This document shows positions 44,799 to 50,343 of a stretch of 50,343 bases of DNA, piece after piece. A program made the translations under genes and the position numbers. This DNA is from Parabacteroides distasonis (GTDB lineage Bacteria; Bacteroidota; Bacteroidia; Bacteroidales; Tannerellaceae), in assembly GCF_004793765.1 (NCBI RefSeq), contig NZ_SRYM01000028.1, positions 1 to 50,343 on the forward strand, read 5' to 3'. A model generated the notes under the pieces. That model was given only the letters and a program-made list of their open reading frames with translations. It was not told where the DNA came from and searched no databases. Position 1 is the first letter of the stretch; each line of letters opens with the position of its first letter.

Positions 44799-47635
44799 CC
44801 CACTACGATATTAACGATTTTGCCGGGAACGACAATTACCTTCTTAACAGTCTTGCCTTCCATCCATTTCGCTGAGTTCTCATGATTCAAAGCCGCTTTC
44901 TCGGCGTCCTCCTTAGAAATATCTGCCGGTAGCTCTAGGTTGTAGCGAGCTTTACCATTGAATGAGATCGCGTAAACAACGGATTTCTCCTTGAGATATT
45001 CTTCGTTGTGTTCCGGCCACTGAGCATCGCAGATGGTCGTATCATGTCCTAATTGATGCCATAGCTCTTCCGCTATATGAGGAGCGAACGGAGCCAATAA
45101 GGTGATCAGCGGCTCCAAGATGGCGCGCTTGCTGCATTTTAAGCTCGTTAACTCGTTCACGCAAATCATGAAGGCGCTAATGGACGTGTTGTATGAGAAA
45201 TGCTCGATGTCGAACGTTACTTTCTTGATCAGCTTATGCAAGGATTTCAATTCGTCGGCCGTAGGCTCGGCATCGGTAACTTGTAGGGTATCCGTATTGC
45301 CGAAGAACAAACCCCAAAGCTTCTTTAAGAAACGGTGTACGCCGTCGATACCGTTCGTATCCCAAGGCTTGGATTGCTCCAGCGGGCCTAGGAACATCTC
45401 GTACAAACGTAGGGTATCGGCACCATATTTCTCAACGATCATATCCGGGTTCACTACGTTGAACATGGATTTGGACATCTTCTCGACTGCCCATCCGCAG
45501 ATATATTTACCATCTTCCAATACGAACTCCGCATCGTTGTATTCCGGACGCCAGTTCTTGAAAACCTCTATATCTAACAGGTCGTTAGATACGATATTTA
45601 CGTCTACGTGGATAGGGGTGACCTCGTATTGGTCTTTCAAGTTCAAGGAAACGAATTTATTGGTTCCGTTGATGCGGTACACGAAGTTCGACCGTCCTTG
45701 GATCATACCTTGGTTGATCAATTTCTTGAACGGCTCTTCCTCGCAAACGATACCCAAGTCGAATAAGAACTTATTCCAGAAACGGCTGTAGATCAAGTGG
45801 CCGGTAGCGTGTTCCGTACCACCGATATATAAATCCACGTTTCTCCAATATTCATCCACGTCTTTAGCGACCAAGGCTTTATCATTACGCGGGTCCATAT
45901 AGCGCAAATAATAAGCGGAAGAACCGGCGAAGCCCGGCATCGTACAAAGTTCCAGCGGGAAGATCGTCTGGTTATCGATCTTTAATACCTCGGTGACTTT
46001 TTGGTTTACCGTGTCCCAAGCCCATTTAACGGCGTGTCCTAATGGAGGCTCGCCCGTCTCGGTAGGCAAGAATTTATCTACTTCCGGCAGTAACAGGGGC
46101 AGACATTCTTCCGGCAACATCTGAGGCATGCCATCGGCGTCGTAATATACCGGGAACGGTTCGCCCCAATAACGCTGGCGGCTGAAGATAGCGTCGCGCA
46201 AGCGGTAGTTTATCTTCACACGTCCCAGATCGTGATCTTTTACGTATTTCTTGGTAGCGGCTATCGCTTCCTTGATCGTCAGTCCGTTCAAGGAAAGATC
46301 GCAATAAGGAGTAATGTCGGCTCTCGGAGAATTGCATACGATACCTTCCTTGGCATCGAAACTTTCCTCGCTTACGTCGCAACCTTCCACCAACGGACGG
46401 ATTTCCAGTCCGAAATGCTTCGCGAAAGCGTAGTCGCGGCTATCGTGCGCCGGAACCGCCATGATCGCTCCCGTACCGTAGCCGGCCAATACATAGTCGC
46501 TGATCCAGATGGGAACCGCCTCGCCCGTAAACGGGTTAATAGCGTAGGAACCACTGAATACACCGGTTACCTGACGGTCGGCGATGCGCTCGCGCTCGGT
46601 ACGTTTCTTGGTGCGATCTAGGTAAGCGTCTACTTCCGCTTTTTGGTCTGCCGTAGTTAATTGTTGAACCAATTCGCTTTCCGGAGCTAATACCATGAAG
46701 GTAACACCAAACATCGTATCGGCACGGGTCGTAAAGATCGTGAATTCCCTGTCGCTGTCTTTTACCTTGAAGCGAACCTCGGCACCTTCGCTGCGTCCGA
46801 TCCAGTTCTTTTGGGTCTCTTTCAAGGAATCCGTCCAGTCGATCGTATCCAATCCGTCCAACAGGCGTTGCGCGTAAGCGGATACACGTAAGCACCATTG
46901 GCGCATGATCTTTTGTTCCACCGGATAGCCTCCACGCTCGGAAACACCGTTCACGACCTCATCATTCGCTAATACGGTACCCAAGGCGGCACACCAGTTT
47001 ACCATGGTCTCGCCACGATAAGCGATCCGGTAGTTGAGTAATATCTCTTGTTTTTCTTTATCGCTCTTGGCTTTCCATTCCTCGGCGGTGAAACTAAGTT
47101 CCTCTCCGCAAGCTACGTTCAGACCTTCCGTACCACTTGTCTCGAAGGCTTGTATCAACTCGCTGATCGGGCGGGCTTGCTTCTCGTCGTTGCAGTAGTA
47201 GCTGTTGAACATCCGGATGAAGGCCCATTGCGTCCATTTGTAATATTCGGGATCACAGGTACGGATCTCACGGCTCCAATCGTAGCAGAAACCGATCTTT
47301 TCCAATTGCTCCCGATAACGGGCTATATTATTTTTTGTCGTGATCTCCGGATGTTGTCCGGTCTGGATGGCGTATTGCTCTGCGGGCAATCCGTAAGCGT
47401 CGTAACCCATCGGGTGCAATACGTTAAAACCTTGCAAACGTTTGAAACGCGAATAAATATCAGAAGCTATATAACCGAGCGGGTGGCCAACGTGCAATCC
47501 CGCACCGGAAGGATAGGGGAACATGTCCAATACATAGTATTTAGGCTTATTCGTGTCTTTTTCGACTTTATAAACCTTTTCGGCAATCCAGTAGTCGTGC
47601 CACTTCTTCTCAATCTCTCTGAAATTGTACTCCAT
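44795..47635 (-). CDS. leuS: Leucyl-tRNA synthetase
   Basis: A 946-residue class I synthetase that charges tRNA-Leu. The HIGH signature is HVGH at residues 48-51 ([18 protein letters not shown]) and the KMSKS motif is exact at residues 719-723. The CP1 editing domain is visible in between (about 225-430, with [15 protein letters not shown] and [19 protein letters not shown]), and an anticodon-binding and C-terminal domain follows. Bacteroidota enzymes are of this length. A TAACTTTG -7 box lies 41 bases before the ATG. Confidence 0.98.
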   Translation of the reverse strand: MEYNFREIEKKWHDYWIAEKVYKVEKDTNKPKYYVLDMFPYPSGAGLHVGHPLGYIASDIYSRFKRLQGFNVLHPMGYDAYGLPAEQYAIQTGQHPEITTKNNIARYREQLEKIGFCYDWSREIRTCDPEYYKWTQWAFIRMFNSYYCNDEKQARPISELIQAFETSGTEGLNVACGEELSFTAEEWKAKSDKEKQEILLNYRIAYRGETMVNWCAALGTVLANDEVVNGVSERGGYPVEQKIMRQWCLRVSAYAQRLLDGLDTIDWTDSLKETQKNWIGRSEGAEVRFKVKDSDREFTIFTTRADTMFGVTFMVLAPESELVQQLTTADQKAEVDAYLDRTKKRTERERIADRQVTGVFSGSYAINPFTGEAVPIWISDYVLAGYGTGAIMAVPAHDSRDYAFAKHFGLEIRPLVEGCDVSEESFDAKEGIVCNSPRADITPYCDLSLNGLTIKEAIAATKKYVKDHDLGRVKINYRLRDAIFSRQRYWGEPFPVYYDADGMPQMLPEECLPLLLPEVDKFLPTETGEPPLGHAVKWAWDTVNQKVTEVLKIDNQTIFPLELCTMPGFAGSSAYYLRYMDPRNDKALVAKDVDEYWRNVDLYIGGTEHATGHLIYSRFWNKFLFDLGIVCEEEPFKKLINQGMIQGRSNFVYRINGTNKFVSLNLKDQYEVTPIHVDVNIVSNDLLDIEVFKNWRPEYNDAEFVLEDGKYICGWAVEKMSKSMFNVVNPDMIVEKYGADTLRLYEMFLGPLEQSKPWDTNGIDGVHRFLKKLWGLFFGNTDTLQVTDAEPTADELKSLHKLIKKVTFDIEHFSYNTSISAFMICVNELTSLKCSKRAILEPLITLLAPFAPHIAEELWHQLGHDTTICDAQWPEHNEEYLKEKSVVYAISFNGKARYNLELPADISKEDAEKAALNHENSAKWMEGKTVKKVIVVPGKIVNIVVG

Positions 47636-47675
47636 GATCGTTTATCGTTTTTGTATCGTTTTCTATTTAAGGCCA

Positions 47676-47683
47676 CAAAGTTA
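47676..47683 (-). promoter_or_regulatory. -7 box of leuS
   Basis: Minus-strand TAACTTTG, an exact TAnnTTTG match, gives a leader of about 35 bases. I did not recognise a T-box or attenuator. The gap 47684-47801 shows nothing else. Confidence 0.55.
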
Positions 47684-47801
47684 GTGAATTTATTTATTTT
47701 ATATGAGTTATTTACATGAACTGTTTATTTCACGTAACCAATCCGGGGGCGAGATTGATTCTCGGTTCTTTTCGCTTGTAACTCAGCGAGTGACAGATTG
47801 A

Positions 47802-47978
47802 TTAGCTCAAGTTGCGTACGGGTATCTTCGTGTTTAAGATACTGCTGAGCATCGCTACTCCTAATTCTGTAAATGCGTAAGGATTACGTCTTAGTCCCAT
47901 TTTTATAGAATTGGACATCACAATTTGTGATTTCCAATTATCTACTTCCTCATTTGTTAGTTGAAACATGAAATCATC
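47802..47978 (-). pseudogene. Internal/C-terminal fragment of an ORF6N-domain protein
   Basis: A 58-codon frame with no start of its own reads DDFMFQLTNEEVDNWKSQIV, then RRNPYAFTELGVAMLSSIL and ends NTKIPVRNLS. It matches the ORF6N (KilA-N-like DNA-binding) domain and parallels the neighbouring fragment (DDFMFELTKEEL, AFTELGVAMLSSVL) with many differences. It lacks the N-terminus and ends much earlier than normal family members. It is a relic fused directly to the next fragment. Confidence 0.75.
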
Positions 47979-48265
47979 GGGAGCACACTACTAAGCATAG
48001 CCACCCCTAATTCCGTGAAAGCAAAAGGTTTATATTTGAAATTACTACCTCTTCCTTTATTCAAGATACCAAATTGGCATCTTGAAAGTTCCTCCTTGGT
48101 TAACTCAAACATGAAATCATCTCCTTCAAAGCGTTCTATATTACGTCTGACCGCACGTTTCAATTGGGCTGTTTCCGTTCCATACATTTCCGCCAGATCA
48201 AAATCCAGCATGACTTTCATACCTCTGATCTCGTGAATCTTGTTTTGTATCGTTTGTAATTCCAT
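47957..48265 (-). pseudogene. Truncated ORF6N-domain DNA-binding protein
   Basis: A 102-residue frame with a normal start (MELQTIQNKIHEIRGMKVML) and a clear ORF6N domain (DFDLAEMYGTETAQLKRAVR, then FAFTELGVAMLSSVL). ORF6N proteins, known from phages and accessory regions, usually have a further C-terminal domain. Here the coding breaks near 47980: the last residues (PMISCFN) are an out-of-frame reading of the second fragment. Two related genes were therefore joined by deletion. The fragment may still be expressed as a small DNA-binding protein. Confidence 0.75.
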
Positions 48266-48442
48266 AGTGAAGATTTTAGTTTAATATTATGGTCGCAAAG
48301 GTTTGTAAAATAATTGAGATAAGCAATAAGCTAGTTGGATATTTATGATTGGTTGCATTTGTAAGTTGTACAATGAATTATTGCTGATCCGGCTTATTGT
48401 CTATTTTTTATGTGTTCTTATTTTCCTTATAAGATTTCCGGG

Positions 48443-48530
48443 AAAAACACGTACGTGATTTATGAAAAACACGTACGACTTTTCGGAAAAACATGTACGT
48501 GTTTTACGGAAAACATGATGATGTTTTTAT
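48443..48530. repeat. Array of four 22-bp dyad units upstream of the second TPR regulator
   Basis: Units start at 48443, 48465, 48487 and 48509, exactly 22 bases apart. Each opens with AAAAAC or GAAAAC and contains a dyad of the form AAAACA, a 6-base centre such as CGTACG, TGTTTT. The last has AAAACAT and ATGTTTT around GATG, a perfect 7-bp stem. It ends about 30 bases before the regulator's -7 box, i.e. just upstream of the promoter. The rest of the 406-base gap has no gene. Confidence 0.85.
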
Positions 48531-48560
48531 ATCACTGATATTCATGTATATATAACTTGA

Positions 48561-48568
48561 TACCTTTG
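48561..48568 (+). promoter_or_regulatory. -7 box of the second TPR regulator
   Basis: TACCTTTG fits TAnnTTTG and gives a leader of about 95 bases before the ATG at 48672. Confidence 0.5.
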
Positions 48569-48671
48569 CATGGACTTATTGTGTGTTTTTTCTTCTTGTA
48601 TTTGTTATTTTGTTGTTCTATCGTTTGTTTATGAATTAAAAATATTTAATTTTGCTTATCTATAATAAAGG

Positions 48672-50343
48672 ATGAAGTCATTTATATATATACTATTAAC
48701 TTCCTTGACTTTCCTTGTGGTAGGATGCCAAAATGAATCTGAGGAAATCCGTTTGATCAATCAGGCGGAACGCCTGTTTGATGCCTATCCGGATAGCGTA
48801 ATCACTACATTGGATTCCATTCCGCTCCCGGAAGAGATGAGTCCCCGTCTGGTAGCCCGTTGGTGTATGTTATACGCACGTGCCGCCGATAAAATAGAGG
48901 ACGAGATGCCTTATACGAACCAGCTTGAGATCGCCTTGAAATACTATCAAAAGAAAAAGATGCGGGAAGAGGAGGCTGAGATCGGCCTTTATCTGGGGCG
49001 TTCGTATGTGGAGGATAAGGAGTACGAGAAGGCAATGAGGGCTTACTCCGATGCGCTGAAAGTAGCGTTGGCGATTAAGAACTATAATCGTGCCGGGTAT
49101 ATTTGTAGTTATATGGGGGATTTGTATGAGGTAGATGAGCGTTTTATGTTATCCGCTAAAAGGTATCAGGAAAGTGGTGGATATTTTCGGTTAGCAAATA
49201 ATATCAAAAGTTATATACGTGCATTTGTAAATGAGGGAAATATCTATATGATCGCTGATTCAAGCCATTTAGCTCTGACACCATTGAAACAAGCTGAAGC
49301 GATAATGGATTCTTTAAATATGAATGAGGTTAAGGAGTATGTGTACAATGGTTTAGCTAATACATATAGTGCTTTAGAAAATTATGACTTGGCTGAATAC
49401 TATGTATTACAATGTATAGAGATAGACTCGGAAAATGTAGCCTCATATTATTTGTTATTGGTTGATATTGAGGAAAAGCGAGGCAATTTAGATAAGGCGG
49501 AATATTACCTTCATAAGGTTCGTAATATATCTACTCATAATAGATTCATACCAGCTTCTATAGCTTATTATTCTTATATGATAAAAAGAGGACAAGGTGA
49601 TTTGCAAAGTGCTTTGAATGATTATGAAAAATATGTTGAAGTAGAAGATTCTCTTATAAATGTAAGTAAATCTGTAGATATATATGATGCAGAGCAAAAA
49701 TATGAGCGTTTGAAATTGCACAATGAAAATATAGAATTGGTTTTAAAGAATCAAAAGAGCTACCTGTTTATATTGCTTTTATTATTTGCTATTGCTTTAC
49801 TTGTCATTTTCTATTTAATGGCATTGAGACGAAAAAATAGATCACTATTGAAACAACAAGAGGAAATAAATGATTTAAATCAAAATATATATCATTTGTC
49901 TATAGAATTGCGTGAGAAAGAAGAGCAATTGAAGTTGCAAGAAAATTCATTACATCTAGCAAAGGAGGAATTAGTATCCTATGAAAATATAAAAAAAGAA
50001 GTAGAGGATTTGAGACATAGATTAATCAATTTAAGAGAAATAAAGATTTTAAACTCTAGCTTAGCTCAAAAAATAAAGAGGATGTCTCAAACGGTTTGGT
50101 CGAAAGCTTCACAAGCGGTAATCGATGAGAAGATGTGGATTGATATAGAAGTGTTGATGGTGGAGGTATATCCTGATATTGTAAAGGCATTGAGAGACGC
50201 GGACCTATCTTTTTCGGAAATGCACCTTTGTTTTCTTACCTTATTCAAATTAGATACGAAAGCCATGTCCATACTTTTGAATATCAAGCCAACTTCCGTA
50301 GACAAAACACGCTTGCGGGTACGGAAAAAGTTACATTGGGAAG
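48672..50343 (+). CDS. TPR-containing transmembrane transcriptional regulator (partial, runs off the right edge)
   Basis: The frame from ATG 48672 stays open to the window end (557 codons). The N-terminus is a lipoprotein-like signal (FLVVGCQNESEE), followed by about six TPR units (LYLGRSYVEDKEYEKAMRAY; AGYICSYMGDLYE), one membrane helix near residue 360-380 (YLFILLLLFAIALLVIFYLM), a coiled coil and the beginning of a helix-turn-helix (LSFSEMHLCFLTLFKLDTKA; SVDKTRLRVRKKLHW). It is a paralogue of the gene at 16988-18745 with the same architecture and likely ends within about 30 codons. Its target is expected just outside the window. Confidence 0.85.
   Translation, partial: MKSFIYILLTSLTFLVVGCQNESEEIRLINQAERLFDAYPDSVITTLDSIPLPEEMSPRLVARWCMLYARAADKIEDEMPYTNQLEIALKYYQKKKMREEEAEIGLYLGRSYVEDKEYEKAMRAYSDALKVALAIKNYNRAGYICSYMGDLYEVDERFMLSAKRYQESGGYFRLANNIKSYIRAFVNEGNIYMIADSSHLALTPLKQAEAIMDSLNMNEVKEYVYNGLANTYSALENYDLAEYYVLQCIEIDSENVASYYLLLVDIEEKRGNLDKAEYYLHKVRNISTHNRFIPASIAYYSYMIKRGQGDLQSALNDYEKYVEVEDSLINVSKSVDIYDAEQKYERLKLHNENIELVLKNQKSYLFILLLLFAIALLVIFYLMALRRKNRSLLKQQEEINDLNQNIYHLSIELREKEEQLKLQENSLHLAKEELVSYENIKKEVEDLRHRLINLREIKILNSSLAQKIKRMSQTVWSKASQAVIDEKMWIDIEVLMVEVYPDIVKALRDADLSFSEMHLCFLTLFKLDTKAMSILLNIKPTSVDKTRLRVRKKLHWE

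Noticed and set aside
47048-47719. 223-residue plus-strand frame
   Set aside because: It is antisense to leuS, whose motifs are complete, and has no recognisable domain or promoter.
48443-48530. CRISPR array
   Set aside because: Units are contiguous, 22 bp long and degenerate, with no unique spacers between conserved repeats and no cas genes nearby. The same holds for the other four arrays.

Overview
The window looks like a chromosomal segment of a gut Bacteroidota, most likely Parabacteroides (inference). It has a SusC/SusD pair with a FecI/FecR-type sigma/anti-sigma pair, Bacteroidales promoters of the TAnnTTTG type in front of many genes, A-rich leaders, a PorZ-like type IX secretion (T9SS) protein, a C10 peptidase and DUF3244-like and DUF4294-like proteins. 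I saw no rRNA, tRNA, complete insertion sequence, prophage or CRISPR array.

Layout. 1-6.8 kb: sigma factor, FecR, a SusD-like lipoprotein and a SusC-like receptor broken by a 5-bp tandem duplication, in the unusual order SusD before SusC. 7-12.7 kb: nadB, rubrerythrin, a SulP anion transporter and a metallophosphoesterase. 12.8-18.7 kb (minus strand): an AT-rich accessory cluster with a TPR membrane regulator, a DUF3244-like protein, a C10 cysteine protease, small lipoproteins and a tandemly duplicated outer-membrane-protein module. 18.9-25.4 kb: two AAA ATPases of the DUF234 and DUF4143 types, each with repeats at its promoter, a NagX/HGSNAT-like membrane acyltransferase, and a trypsin-like protease gene that keeps one frame but has two in-frame UAA stops. 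25.5-32.8 kb (minus): a GH2 glycosidase lipoprotein, a radical SAM protein, a helix-hairpin-helix/beta-barrel protein and a PorV/PorQ-like protein. 33-36 kb: a dinD remnant, a DUF4294-like protein, a TrmH-family methyltransferase, a 0.7-kb AT-rich gap with two perfect DnaA boxes (candidate oriC), and nadA. 36.5-47.6 kb: an outer-membrane receptor, porZ, rdgB, a GT-C/GT2 pair, a YitT protein and leuS. 47.8-50.3 kb: two fused ORF6N-domain fragments and a second TPR regulator that runs off the right edge.

The most interesting pattern is in the gaps. Five intergenic regions (6.85, 18.85, 23.7, 36.3 and 48.45 kb) each hold a short array of three to five contiguous units repeating every 22-23 bp, most units carrying their own dyad symmetry. 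The sequence differs completely from locus to locus, but pitch, copy number and intergenic placement are shared. Two of the five lie upstream of the two paralogous TPR regulators. They resemble locus-specific hairpin or operator arrays and are not CRISPRs.

Functional links: nadB and nadA are the two steps of de novo quinolinate synthesis but lie 28 kb apart. The T9SS is suggested by porZ, the PorV/PorQ-like protein and the sorting-domain-like C-terminus of the broken serine protease. The TPR regulator, C10 protease and small secreted proteins probably form one secreted-protease locus.
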